Source of the DNA: Gemmatimonadota bacterium
GTDB taxonomy: Bacteria; Gemmatimonadota; Gemmatimonadetes; Gemmatimonadales; Gemmatimonadaceae
Direction: 5' to 3'
Length of the DNA: 64,000 bases
Assembly: GCA_016191225.1 (NCBI GenBank)
Contig: JACPPC010000020.1
Location: 1-64,000 of the forward strand
Shown: piece by piece, positions 34,988 to 44,388 of the stretch
Layout of the letters: each line of letters begins with the position of its first letter
Numbering within the stretch: position 1 is the stretch's first letter
The notes under the pieces: generated by a model
The model's database searches: none
Seen by the model: only the letters and a program-made list of their open reading frames with translations
What the model was told of the DNA's origin: nothing
Made by a program: the position numbers and the translations under genes

Positions 34988-36142
34988 TCACCACGCCGGC
35001 GTGGCGGGGGTGAACGAGCCCAGCACCCGGGGGCCGCGGGCGCCCGTGGCCGAGGGAATGTTGCCGGCGCGGTGCCGCAGGTGCAGCCAGCCCAGCAGGG
35101 CGAAGGCCACCGCCTCCTTGGCGTCGCCGTCGAAGAAGAGCTCGGCGAACGGCCGCACGGTGCGCGGCGCCAGCGCGGCGGCCAAGGCGTGCATGAGCGC
35201 CGGGTTCCGTGCGCCGCCGCCAGAGACGACGACCTCCCGCACCGGCTCGGGAATGAAGCGCGCATGCGCGTCGGCGATCGAGGCCGCGGTGAGGGCCACC
35301 GCGGTGGCGACGATGTCCTCGTCGCGGCAGCGGGGTTGCGCCGCGCGGCAGTCGGCCATGAGGGCCGCGGCATAGGCGGTGCCGAACACTTCCCGGCCGG
35401 TCGACTTGGGGGGCGGGGCGGCGAAGTACGGATCGGCAAGGCGCCGCGCGACGACGTTCATGACCGGGGCGCCGGCGGCGGCGAGGGCGCCATCCACGTC
35501 GTAGGGAAGATGCGGTCGCAGCGCCCGGGTGACCGCGTCGACCACGGCGACGCCGGGTCCCGTGTCGAAGGCACGAACGCCCGTGATCTCGCCCCCAGGG
35601 GGAACGACCGTCACGTTGGCCATGCCACCGATGTTCTGCAGCGCACGCCAGGCGGTGCCGCTGAACAGCAGCGCGTCGGCGATCGGCACGAGCGGCGCCC
35701 CCTGCCCTCCCGCGGCCACGTCGCGGCTGCGGAAGTCGCTCACGACGGCGAGGCCGGTGCGCTCGGCGATCACGGCGGCGTTCCCCACCTGCCAGGTGGC
35801 AACGGCGGGCTGGTGCCAGATCGTCTGCCCGTGACTGGCGACGGCGGCGATGTCGGCCCGGGCGACGCCCGCCTCCGCAATGGCCGCGATCGCGGCGGCG
35901 GCGAGCGACTCGCCCACGGCGACGTCGAGGGCGGCGTACTCGGCGGTGGTCGCGCCGGCGATCGCGCGGTCGATGCGCTCCCGCTCGGCGGGGGCGTAGG
36001 GGCGCTGCACGAAGGCGAGCAGGTCCACCCGCACGGGGGTGCCGCCGACGCGGACCACGGCGGCGCTCGCGCCGTCGAGGCTCGTGCCGGACATCAGCCC
36101 CACGATCACGGCGGGGGCGTCGGCGTGGGCACGGTCGCTCAC
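34988..36142 (-). CDS. anmK: Anhydro-N-acetylmuramic acid kinase
   Basis: 384 residues. AnmK phosphorylates and opens 1,6-anhydroMurNAc to MurNAc-6-phosphate, the substrate of MurQ. The ATP-binding motif VGLMSGTSLDGASAA is at the N-terminus, with ASHGQTIWHQP, LQNIGGMANVT, AFDTGPG and VVSGGGARNP following. The GTG start at 36142 overlaps the murQ stop (GTGA), which fixes it. The 442-residue track ORF begins in murQ shadow. NagZ, MurQ and AnmK together form a complete muropeptide sugar-recycling set. Confidence 0.95.
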   Translation of the reverse strand: MSDRAHADAPAVIVGLMSGTSLDGASAAVVRVGGTPVRVDLLAFVQRPYAPAERERIDRAIAGATTAEYAALDVAVGESLAAAAIAAIAEAGVARADIAAVASHGQTIWHQPAVATWQVGNAAVIAERTGLAVVSDFRSRDVAAGGQGAPLVPIADALLFSGTAWRALQNIGGMANVTVVPPGGEITGVRAFDTGPGVAVVDAVTRALRPHLPYDVDGALAAAGAPVMNVVARRLADPYFAAPPPKSTGREVFGTAYAAALMADCRAAQPRCRDEDIVATAVALTAASIADAHARFIPEPVREVVVSGGGARNPALMHALAAALAPRTVRPFAELFFDGDAKEAVAFALLGWLHLRHRAGNIPSATGARGPRVLGSFTPATPAW

Positions 36143-37059
36143 GTGACCGGGGGCGTGGCCTCGGTGAGGGCGTGGCGAATCACGCCGCCGGCGGTCTCGA
36201 GGGCCGCGCGGGCCTCGGCGGCGCCGATCCCGCGCAGTTGCATCACGAGGGCCAGCTTCACCTGGCCGTCGGCGTGGGAGAGCACGGCGCGGGCGGTGTC
36301 GCGATCGACGTCGCACACTTCCATCACGATCCGCTCGCTGCGGTCGCGGAGCTTCAGGTTGGTCGCCCGCAGGTCCACCATCAGGTTGCCGTACGTCTTG
36401 CCGATGCGGATCATGGCGCCGGTGGTGATCGTGTTGAGCACGAGCTTGGTCGCCGTGCCCGCCTTGAGCCGCGTGGAGCCGGTGACGACCTCCGGGCCGA
36501 CGACCGGCACGATGGCGACGTCCACGCCGGCCACGAGCTCGGCCGGGGGCGGTGTGCAGGCCACGAGCGCGGTATGCGCGCCGCGCTCGCGGGCGCGGGC
36601 CAGCGCCGCGTGCACGAACGGCGTGGTGCCGCTCGCGGCGATGCCGATCACAACGTCACCCGCGCCGACGTTGCGCTCGTCGATCGCGGCGGTGCCGTCG
36701 GCGGGGCGGTCCTCGGCCCCTTCCTGCGAGCGGGTGAGCGCGGGCTCGCCACCGGCGATAATCCCCTGCACCATCCCGGGCTCGACGCCGAAGGTGGGCG
36801 GGCACTCGCTGGCGTCGAGCACGCCCAGCCGCCCGGAGGTGCCCGCGCCGACGTAGAACAAGCGGCCGCCGCGGCGAAAGGCGGCGGCGACGGCCTCAAC
36901 GACCTTCGCGATCGCATCGCGCTGCGTGTGGACGGCGGCGGCGACGCCGGCGTCCTCGGCATTGATGAGGTCGACGATCTCGAGCGCCGACGCGAGGTCG
37001 ATCGACGCCGTGCGCGGGTTGCGCTGCTCGGTGATGCGGGGGTCGAGCGCGGGAGGCAC
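36139..37059 (-). CDS. murQ: N-acetylmuramic acid 6-phosphate etherase
   Basis: 306 residues. MurQ cleaves the lactyl ether of MurNAc-6-P to give GlcNAc-6-P. Family motifs: ITEQRNPRTASID, LFYVGAGTSGRLGVLDASEC (SIS fold sugar-phosphate site), GIAASGTTPFV and RLKAGTATKLVLNTI. Start is GTG 37059. It is first of the murQ-anmK-nagZ operon and divergent from the barrel-like protein. The sequence shows no MurR-type regulator nearby, so control may be constitutive. Confidence 0.95.
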   Translation of the reverse strand: MPPALDPRITEQRNPRTASIDLASALEIVDLINAEDAGVAAAVHTQRDAIAKVVEAVAAAFRRGGRLFYVGAGTSGRLGVLDASECPPTFGVEPGMVQGIIAGGEPALTRSQEGAEDRPADGTAAIDERNVGAGDVVIGIAASGTTPFVHAALARARERGAHTALVACTPPPAELVAGVDVAIVPVVGPEVVTGSTRLKAGTATKLVLNTITTGAMIRIGKTYGNLMVDLRATNLKLRDRSERIVMEVCDVDRDTARAVLSHADGQVKLALVMQLRGIGAAEARAALETAGGVIRHALTEATPPVT

Positions 37060-37237
37060 GATCCGGAGGGTGGGCGGACGCGGCGCGCGCTGCGCCGGGC
37101 GGCGTGTCCGGCTGTCGGGGAGATGCGACGCGGCCTAAGTTACCGAGGGTAGCGCGCGCGTGGCTAGCTGTGCCGGTCTCCCGCGCGGGCGGCGCCCACT
37201 CGCGCCACGCCGCCCGCCACGACACCCAGGACCACCC

Positions 37238-37921
37238 GTGCTCCGCTGGCGTCCCCGCCGCGCGACTCCCCATGCCCGCCCGATCGCCGCCGCGCTCGCC
37301 GCGTGGTCCCTCGCGCTGGGCGGCGCCAGGGCAGTCGGCGCGCAGATCCTCTCGCTCCCGTCGGCCAACCCCGAGCCCGACTCCTGGATCGCGGCGGGGA
37401 CGGTGTTCACGAATGCCATGGGGCTGCGCGACGACGACCGCAACTCGTACTGGACGGTGAACGGGGTGACGGGCTACCGGATCTCGATCGACAAGGCCAT
37501 GGGCTCGGGGACCACCCTCGGCGTCGCGATCACCTTCACCAACCCGGCCACCTTCGTGAACGGCGGCACCAAGTGCCCCACGGGGTGCACGGGGAGCGGC
37601 CAGTTCGTGAGCTACGCGCTCAACTACCGCACGAGCGGCTTCTCGCCGGGAATGAGCTCGATCGGCGAGCTGTCGCTGGGCGTGCTGCGCCCCGGGACGA
37701 TCCGCGACAAGACGCTCGGCACCGAGATCGCCCCCGATCGCACCATTCCCTTCGCCGGCATCGGCGGCGGGCTGGCGTTCACCACGAGCCGGCGCTGGCA
37801 GGTCGAGCTCGTGCAGGAGTATCACTCGATCTTCGCCGGCGGCGGGATTTCCGGCGCCTCGACGCAATGGATCACTCGGCTCGGCGTGCGGATCGGGTTT
37901 GGCGCGCGCGAGGGGTACTAG
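37238..37921 (+). CDS. Secreted protein, possible outer-membrane beta-barrel
   Basis: About 227 residues from GTG 37238, behind AGGA. A signal peptide ends near GARAVGAQ. The mature part alternates short amphipathic strands (YRISIDKAMGSGTTLGVAIT, WQVELVQEYHSIFA) and ends in TRLGVRIGFGAREGY, as in small outer-membrane barrels. One disulfide is possible (KCPTGCTG). The family is not recognised. The gamma-glutamyltransferase gene starts one base after its stop, so they are one operon. Confidence 0.65.
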   Translation: MLRWRPRRATPHARPIAAALAAWSLALGGARAVGAQILSLPSANPEPDSWIAAGTVFTNAMGLRDDDRNSYWTVNGVTGYRISIDKAMGSGTTLGVAITFTNPATFVNGGTKCPTGCTGSGQFVSYALNYRTSGFSPGMSSIGELSLGVLRPGTIRDKTLGTEIAPDRTIPFAGIGGGLAFTTSRRWQVELVQEYHSIFAGGGISGASTQWITRLGVRIGFGAREGY

Positions 37922-37922
37922 C

Positions 37923-39749
37923 ATGGCGGCCGTGACTCGCGGCGACGAAGGGGGCGTGCCGTGGCGGAGGGTGCGCGCGGCCCTGCTGGCGCTCGCGAGC
38001 GCCTGCTCCACGGGCGGGACGACCGGCACGGCCGTCGCCGGTGCGCCGGCCCCGGTGGCCGCGGCCCCCGCCGACGCCTTGCGCACCGCGACGGGGCTGC
38101 CGGCGTTCGTGCCCTTCATCGCCCCGGCGCCGTGGCGCTTCCCGAGCGGCGACCGCGTGGTCGAGGCACCCGAGGCGATGGTCGTGAGCAACAGCGCCGA
38201 CGCGAGCGCGGCGGGCGACGCGATCATGCGCGCCGGCGGCAACGCGGTCGATGCCGCCGCCGCGACGGGCTTCGCGCTCGCGGTCACGCACCCGATCGCG
38301 GGCAACCTCGGCGGAGGCGGCTTCATGGTCATCCGCCTCGCCGACGGGCGTGCGTTCACGCTCGACTTTCGCGAGACGGCCCCCGCGGGGGCGACCCGCA
38401 CGATGTTCCAGGACTCGGCGGGGAAGCTCTCGGGGAAGAGCCGGTTCGGCGCGCTCGCCTCGGGGGTCCCCGGCAGCGTGGCCGGGCTGGCGGAGGCGCT
38501 GCGTCGCTTCGGCACCAAGCCGCTCGCCGAGGTGATCGCACCGGCGATCACGCTCGCGGAGCGCGGCTACGTCGTGGACCGGTTCTTCCACGGGCAGATC
38601 GCGAGCAACGCGGCGCGGCTGCGGGAGGCCGGCAGCCTGATCTTCTTCCGTGCCGACGGCACGCCCCTCGCGGAGGGCGACACCCTGCGCCAGCCCGACC
38701 TCGCGCGAACGCTCCGGCGGATCGCCGCGAACGGCGCCCGGGAGTTCTACTCCGGCGAGACCGCCACGATGATCGTCGCCGAGATGGCGCGCGGGGGCGG
38801 GATCATCACCCGGGCCGACCTGGCCAACTATGCGCCGACGTGGCGCAAGCCGCTCCGCGGGAAGTTCCGCGGATTCGAGATCGTCACCATGGGCCCGCCG
38901 AGCGCCGGCGGGATCGTGCTGCTGCAACTGCTCAACGTGCTCGACGGCACGTCGCCCGTGCCCCCGGTCGGCTCGGCGGGCTACTCGCACCTCGTGGCCG
39001 AGACCTTCCGGCGCTCGTACATCGTCCGCAACACGCTGGTGGGCGACCCGTCATTCACCCCGGTGCCGGTGGAGCGCCTGGTGAGCCGGGCGTACGCCGA
39101 TTCGCTGCGCCGGTCGATCGACCCCGCGCACGCGACGCCGTCGCCGTCGTCGCTCCCGCTCCGCGAGGGGATGCACACCACGCACTACGTGACGGCCGAC
39201 GCGGCCGGGAACGTGGTGAGCACGACCACGACCATCAACGACCTGTTCGGGAACAAGGTCATGGTGCGCGGCGCCGGCTTCCTTCTGAACGACGAGATGG
39301 ACGACTTTGCGGGAGTCCCCGGGCAGCCGAACCAGTGGGGCCTGGTGATGGGCGAGGTGAACGCGATCCAGCCCGGCAAGCGAATGCTGAGCTCGATGAC
39401 GCCCACGATCGTGGCCGGCCCCGACGGCCGCGCGCTGCTGGCGCTGGGCGGGGCCGGCGGCTCCAAGATCAGCACGGTGGTGACCCAGGTCGTGGCCAAC
39501 GTGCTCGCCCATCGCATGTCGCTGCCGGACGCGGTCGCGTACCCGCGCATCCACCACCAGGCGTGGCCCGACTCGCTGCTGTACGAGACGAACGGGCTGC
39601 GGGGCGTGGTGGTCGACTCGCTGCGGGCGATGGGGCACGTCACCGCGCCGATCGACTCGCTGACCAACGTGATCTCGCTGATGCGCGTGAAGGGGAAGTG
39701 GCAGGGGGTGCCCGAGCCGCGGCGCGAGGGTGGCGCCGTGGGACACTAG
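37923..39749 (+). CDS. ggt: Gamma-glutamyltransferase, lipoprotein
   Basis: 608 residues. GGT cleaves the gamma-glutamyl bond of glutathione and related peptides, normally in the periplasm. Conserved features: MRAGGNAVDAAAATGFALAV, GNLGGGGFMVI, FRETAPA, and the autoprocessing site before the catalytic threonine in MHTTHYVTADAAGNVVS, followed by NDLFGNKV and SMTPTIV. The N-terminus has a lipobox (LALASAC), implying a membrane-anchored precursor. ATG at 37923 follows GAGG. The ABC exporter gene starts nine bases after its stop. Confidence 0.94.
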   Translation: MAAVTRGDEGGVPWRRVRAALLALASACSTGGTTGTAVAGAPAPVAAAPADALRTATGLPAFVPFIAPAPWRFPSGDRVVEAPEAMVVSNSADASAAGDAIMRAGGNAVDAAAATGFALAVTHPIAGNLGGGGFMVIRLADGRAFTLDFRETAPAGATRTMFQDSAGKLSGKSRFGALASGVPGSVAGLAEALRRFGTKPLAEVIAPAITLAERGYVVDRFFHGQIASNAARLREAGSLIFFRADGTPLAEGDTLRQPDLARTLRRIAANGAREFYSGETATMIVAEMARGGGIITRADLANYAPTWRKPLRGKFRGFEIVTMGPPSAGGIVLLQLLNVLDGTSPVPPVGSAGYSHLVAETFRRSYIVRNTLVGDPSFTPVPVERLVSRAYADSLRRSIDPAHATPSPSSLPLREGMHTTHYVTADAAGNVVSTTTTINDLFGNKVMVRGAGFLLNDEMDDFAGVPGQPNQWGLVMGEVNAIQPGKRMLSSMTPTIVAGPDGRALLALGGAGGSKISTVVTQVVANVLAHRMSLPDAVAYPRIHHQAWPDSLLYETNGLRGVVVDSLRAMGHVTAPIDSLTNVISLMRVKGKWQGVPEPRREGGAVGH

Positions 39750-39757
39750 CCGCGGCC

Positions 39758-41611
39758 GTGCGCGGGCCGGCGGCGCCGCCGCCACCGATTTCGGATGGAC
39801 CGCCGCGAATCGCGGCGCGCGGCCCGGCGGCGCTGCGGCGGCTGCTTCCGTACTTCGCGCCGCATCGCGGCCGGATGCTCGCGGGACTCCTGCTCGTGAT
39901 CGGCGGCTCGGCGGGCGGAGCCGCGGTGCCGTGGCTGCTGCGGGCGGGGATCGACGAGCTGCGCGCCGGGGCGCCGCTGGCGCGCATCTGGACGATCGCG
40001 GCGATCATGGTCGCGGCGACCGTCGGGACGGGGACCTTCCGCTACCTGATGCGGGAGCTGCTCAACGGGCTGTCGCGGTTCGTCGAGTACGACCTGCGCA
40101 ACGACCTCTTCGCCCGCCTCGTGGTGCTCGACGCCTCGTGGTACGGCCGCACGCGCACCGGCGACATCATGGCCCGCGTGACGAACGACCTCGCCGCGGT
40201 CAGGATGGCCTCGGGGCCGGCGATCATGTACCTGACCAACACCGTCGCCGGCGGGATCTTCGCCATGGTGGGGATGGCGACAATCAGCCCGAAGCTGATG
40301 CTGCTGGCCATCATCCCCGCGTTGCTGATCCCGGTCATCATGCTGCGCCTCGGCAAGCTCGTGCACGACCGGTTCGAGGCGGTGCAGGAGCACTTCAGCA
40401 CGATGACGACGCACGCCCAGGAGAACCTCGCCGGCGCGCGCATCGTGCGGGCCTACCGCCAGGAGGCGAGCGAGATCGACCGCTTCACCGCGCTCGGCGA
40501 GGAGTACCTGCGGCGCAACATGGCGCTGGCGCGGCTGAACGGCATTCTCCACCCGAGCTTCGGCCTGCTGGCGGGGCTGGGCGCGGTGATCGTGCTGGGC
40601 GCCGGGGGCACGATGGCGCTCAACGGCACGATTTCCATCGGCAGCTTCGTGGCGTTCGGGCTGTACCTCGGCATGCTCACCTGGCCGCTGATCGCGCTGG
40701 GGTGGGTGATCAACCTCTTCCAGCGCGGCGCGGCAAGCATGGCCCGCCTGCTCGACATCCTCGACGCGCAGCCGTCGGTGGCCACGCCGGCCCATCCGCG
40801 CCCGATGCCGCCGCCACGGCAGCGGGGCGGCCGGTCGATCGAGTTCCGCGGCGTCGGGTTCCACTACCCCGGCGCGGTGGAGCGTGACGGGACGCCGCGG
40901 TGGGTGCTGCGCGACGTCTCGTTCACCGTCGAGGCCGGCCAGACGCTCGGCATCGTCGGCACGATCGGCGCGGGCAAGAGCGCCCTGCTCGACCTGATCC
41001 CGCGCTTCTTCGACCCGCAGGAGGGGGAGGTCCTGTTCGACGGCGTGCCGATCCGCGATCTGCCTCTCGACGCGCTCCGGCGCGAGATCGGCGCCGTGCC
41101 GCAGGAGAGCCTGCTGTTCAGCGAGCCGATCGCGAGCAACCTGCAGTACGGGCTGGAGCGCGACGACGCGCAGGCGATGGTGTGGGCCGCCGGCGTCGCC
41201 CAGCTCGACCGGACGATCGAGGAGTTCACCGCCGGCTACGACACGCTGCTCGGCGAGCGGGGGATCAACCTGAGCGGCGGGCAGAAGCAGCGGGCGACGC
41301 TGGCGCGGGCGCTGGCGCGCAAGCCGAGCGTGGTGCTGCTCGACGACGCGCTCTCGGCGGTGGACACCCATACCGAGGCCGAGATCCTGCGCGGGCTCCG
41401 GAGCGCGCTCAGCGGGCGCACGGCGCTGATCGCGAGCCACCGGGTGAGCGCGATCCGCGACGCCGACCTGGTGATCGTGCTCGACGGCGGGCGGATCGTC
41501 GAGCAGGGAACGCACGAGGCGCTGCTCGCGCGGCAGGGGCGGTACTGGCAGCTGCTCAACCGGCAGCTGTTGGTGGAGAGCGTGGAGGCGGCGGCGATGC
41601 TCCGCGTCTAG
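39758..41611 (+). CDS. ABC exporter (fused membrane and ATPase domains)
   Basis: About 617 residues from GTG 39758. Six membrane helices (residues about 25-320) carry the coupling signature SWYGRTRTGDIMARVTNDL. The ATPase domain has Walker A GTIGAGKS, Q-loop VPQESLLF, signature LSGGQKQ, Walker B VVLLDDALSAVD and the switch ASHRVS. It resembles one half of YheI/MdlA-type exporters, which often work as heterodimers; no second half is adjacent, so a homodimer is likely. The substrate is unknown. The 1216-residue track ORF just runs on from a shadow of ggt. Confidence 0.93.
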   Translation: MRGPAAPPPPISDGPPRIAARGPAALRRLLPYFAPHRGRMLAGLLLVIGGSAGGAAVPWLLRAGIDELRAGAPLARIWTIAAIMVAATVGTGTFRYLMRELLNGLSRFVEYDLRNDLFARLVVLDASWYGRTRTGDIMARVTNDLAAVRMASGPAIMYLTNTVAGGIFAMVGMATISPKLMLLAIIPALLIPVIMLRLGKLVHDRFEAVQEHFSTMTTHAQENLAGARIVRAYRQEASEIDRFTALGEEYLRRNMALARLNGILHPSFGLLAGLGAVIVLGAGGTMALNGTISIGSFVAFGLYLGMLTWPLIALGWVINLFQRGAASMARLLDILDAQPSVATPAHPRPMPPPRQRGGRSIEFRGVGFHYPGAVERDGTPRWVLRDVSFTVEAGQTLGIVGTIGAGKSALLDLIPRFFDPQEGEVLFDGVPIRDLPLDALRREIGAVPQESLLFSEPIASNLQYGLERDDAQAMVWAAGVAQLDRTIEEFTAGYDTLLGERGINLSGGQKQRATLARALARKPSVVLLDDALSAVDTHTEAEILRGLRSALSGRTALIASHRVSAIRDADLVIVLDGGRIVEQGTHEALLARQGRYWQLLNRQLLVESVEAAAMLRV

Positions 41612-41668
41612 CCGATCGCGTGAACGTCAAGTTGCTCGACCGGCAGGCGGCACCCGGCTGCGGACGCG

Positions 41669-41717
41669 CGAAATGTCACGAATCTTCACCAAAATGTCAG
41701 AAAACCGACACATTTCG
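41669..41717. promoter_or_regulatory. AAATGTC repeats with inverted CGAAATGT/ACATTTCG
   Basis: CGAAATGT (41669-41676) and ACATTTCG (41710-41717) are perfect inverted arms, and a third AAATGTCA lies between them. The stretch is markedly AT-rich. It precedes the unknown secreted-protein gene and looks like a multi-site operator. Confidence 0.45.
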
Positions 41718-41915
41718 GGGCGGACTGGGGTGAATTGTTCGCCAGCCCAGCGACCTGTCCAGTGAACGACGATGTTTGCTCAGCACTGGCCGACGGGTGA
41801 CATCTCCATCGACATGACGCTTGAAGCAGCATGCGGCTTGGTGCCCGCCCGAGGCACCGATACTCCTCGGTTACGCGCTTCTGAAGCTCGGGATCTCTCC
41901 GGTCGGGCGACCCTT

Positions 41916-43172
41916 GTGACCCGACGCGCCCTCGTCGTGGGGACGCTGCTAGCTTCGACGGCATCGTCGGCGAGCGCGCAAGACTGTTCCGGTGCGTGGA
42001 CCAATGCGCGCGCGATCACGGCATGGCTTCCGCCCGGGCAGCGGGTCTGGAACGCGTACGCGAGCGCAACGTCGGAGTCGGGATCGCATTGGGTGGCGCT
42101 CTTTCCCTCGCCCTCGGTGCACGCTCAGCCAGACTCGTTGCAGGTCATGCGCATCGCGAAAATCACTGCCATGGGTACGGTGGAAACGGCGCCGCCGCTG
42201 TTCGGTCCCTTCCGGTTCTCGTACCCCCGCATCTTCGCCGATTCCCATGGCGCCACCCACGTCATCTGGGCCGAGGCGAGAGACACCAACGGAATTCGCG
42301 ACACTGCCGGCGCCGGACCGTGGCGGTCACGCGCCTCGGTTCTCATCGGCAGCTGGGTGCGGCCAGGCGGAGCTTGGCAGCCACCGGAAGTGCTGCTGTC
42401 GCGCCTGGACAGCGCGATATGGTGGACGGCAGACTGGGACGCGGAGCCGGTTCGCGTCGCTGGGGAGCGCTTCGTCACGGGACTGAACTTCTTCGGCCCG
42501 CGCGCCTTTCATCCACCGGTAGCGCTCGTACTGGGCGGCGTGCCTCCGCGACAGTTGCTGCTCCCGGTGGGCGATCGCATTGCCGGCGTCGCCGCCCGTG
42601 GCGACTCCCTGTTCTGGCTCGTGGACGATCAGGGAACGGTGGCTGGCAATCGCGTGCGATTGGCGCTCGCGCTCGATCCGCGCGCCGGGCGCTGGGGCGC
42701 GAGCGCCCTGACGGACTCCGCAGTCCGCTCGCTCCCGAGCGCCTGGCGACTTACGCCCCGCGGACGACGACTGTATCGCATCCGCACCGACTCGGCCACC
42801 AGCCACGTTGCATGGCAGGCGTTTCGGCGCCGGCCAGGGGCGACGGTGGCGACCGAGCAGTCCGTGTCCTTCGCCGCGGTGACGATCTTGCAGCTCGCCT
42901 CGGCGGACGAACCGACCGGGGGAACGTGGTTCGCTGCCGTCGTCGCGCGCAGCTCCGGGCATTCCGCGCTCATCGCCTGGTACGTCGATTCAGGTGGACG
43001 TCCAGGTCGGCGGATGGAGGTGGCCGCCGCGAAGCGAGTGATCGGGCAGCTTCGCCTGTCGGCGTCGAGCGACTGCACGGCATCTGCCATCTGGTTCGAC
43101 GCTGCAACCGATCCTGCCTGGAACGGGATCGGACTCTGGCATGCACGGTTTGCTCCACGCACGGCTCGGTAG
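41916..43172 (+). CDS. Secreted protein of unknown function, possible beta-propeller
   Basis: About 418 residues from GTG 41916, which places a signal peptide at the start (TRRALVVGTLLASTASSASA then Q). The track start at 41772 would put 48 unrelated residues before it. The mature part shows recurrent beta segments such as SGSHWVALFPSPS, GATHVIWAEARDT, GTWFAAVVARSSGHSALIAW and CTASAIWFDAATD, which suggest a sialidase-like propeller; no catalytic motif is recognised. Codon use is less extreme in GC than the neighbouring genes. The next gene follows 36 bases later. Confidence 0.65.
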   Translation: MTRRALVVGTLLASTASSASAQDCSGAWTNARAITAWLPPGQRVWNAYASATSESGSHWVALFPSPSVHAQPDSLQVMRIAKITAMGTVETAPPLFGPFRFSYPRIFADSHGATHVIWAEARDTNGIRDTAGAGPWRSRASVLIGSWVRPGGAWQPPEVLLSRLDSAIWWTADWDAEPVRVAGERFVTGLNFFGPRAFHPPVALVLGGVPPRQLLLPVGDRIAGVAARGDSLFWLVDDQGTVAGNRVRLALALDPRAGRWGASALTDSAVRSLPSAWRLTPRGRRLYRIRTDSATSHVAWQAFRRRPGATVATEQSVSFAAVTILQLASADEPTGGTWFAAVVARSSGHSALIAWYVDSGGRPGRRMEVAAAKRVIGQLRLSASSDCTASAIWFDAATDPAWNGIGLWHARFAPRTAR

Positions 43173-43208
43173 CGACGATGCTGCCGGAACAGTTCGATGG
43201 GAGGAGAA

Positions 43209-44318
43209 ATGACTGGAACGACTGAACGGGCTTGCCGGCGACTCGCCGTCGCGCTTTGCCTGGCCATCGGGTGCACGTCGCGAGACGTCCCGACAGGGCC
43301 ACGGGCACGGCCTGCAGCGGCGATGAGCGACGGACAGCGGCTGGAGTTCGCGGAACGGGACCTCGTTCGCACGCTTCGACTCGTCGAGGGAGCGCCTGAA
43401 GCGTCGTCGCCGCGGCGTGTGGCGTAGGCTCGTGCCCTGGGCGATGCACTCGAGCGCATTCGCTCCTCGCAGCGCGTCGCCGCGACGCTCGCGGCGCCGG
43501 GCCGGTCGACCGCTGCACTCATGGTGCCGCGGACCCGCGTGGCGAGCATGACGGACGAGGGGTCGGAGGCGATCGTGGCCGCGAACGCGATCCCCACACT
43601 CCTACGCGGCATCGTCACCGCATCGACGGTCACCCTGCTGGCGGAGGCAGGCTGGCCCGGCGTCAACAGCGCCGGGCCGGACGGCGGGGATCCCGGGATT
43701 GGCCCGTTTCGGGTACCGTACGCCGCCGTGATGATCCCGTCGAAAGCGATTCGCGACGGCACCGCATCGGGGTTTGCGCTCGGATACGATGGCTGCTTCA
43801 GCCGGCAGCCGCCCGGCCAGGCAGGGACGACTACGCAGCTCCCGCAGCGGAAGGAGTCTGGACTGCTCTGCCTCGCCTCGGCGTACCCGTTCAGCTGCGC
43901 TGGCCCCGCTGGTTGTTTCGCGGGCAACAGCTGCATCGCCAGCTACTATGACGTCGGAGCCCGACGAGGAATGCGGGGACAGGACGTCAGGCCGATGGCA
44001 GGTGCGGACGTGGGCAGCCGGCTCTGCATGTGCAAGTCCACCAGTGGTGGCGGTGGTTTGGGCGTACCGCGTGATCCGGAAGCCACGAGCCTTCCGTTCG
44101 CCGGCGCCGCCATCATGTCACTGGAACAGGGACGATGGTCGCCGTACGGTGACCCGTCGACGAATGACTGCGGAGGCTCAGGTGGAGGCGGCGATTCGCG
44201 CGTGATGGCGTGTCACGCCGAATGCGGCTTCATCGAGGCAAGCTACGATGGAGGCCCGACCTGGGAGCCGTATTGGGAAGGGTATTACAACGTCTGCGAA
44301 TACCAGAACCAGTCCTGA
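43209..44318 (+). pseudogene. Cysteine-rich lipoprotein gene interrupted by an in-frame TAG
   Basis: ATG 43209 follows GGGAGGAG and starts a lipoprotein (LAVALCLAIGCTSRD). After 72 codons there is a TAG at 43425-43427, but the same frame stays open and looks coding (ALGDALERIRSSQRVAATLA) through the ORF-track start at 43521 to 44318. The distal part has about a dozen cysteines (SCAGPAGCFAGNSC, LCMCKS, ACHAEC). One base change would restore a 369-residue protein. Explanations are a nonsense pseudogene, a sequencing error, readthrough, or reinitiation. Its TCCTGA stop resembles the left end of the dispersed repeat that follows. Confidence 0.7.
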
Positions 44319-44323
44319 CTCGC

Positions 44324-44382
44324 CCTGAAGGCAGCGAAGGACCTGCTGCTGCAAGCAGATCCTTCGCTGCGCTCAGGATGAC
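44324..44382. repeat. Dispersed palindromic repeat, full unit
   Basis: Left arm CCTGAAGGCAGCGAAGGACC and right arm AGATCCTTCGCTGCGCTCAG flank the loop GCTGCTGCAAGC. It lies between convergent genes, as expected for a terminator-like element. Confidence 0.85.
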
Positions 44383-44388
44383 GGGGGT

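Noticed and set aside
37961-41611. 1216-residue ORF as one protein
   Set aside because: The first 599 codons are the out-of-frame shadow of ggt; only the part from GTG 39758 is coding (ABC exporter).
39758-41611. ABC exporter as a full heterodimer locus
   Set aside because: Only one half-transporter is present; the neighbours are ggt and an unknown secreted protein.
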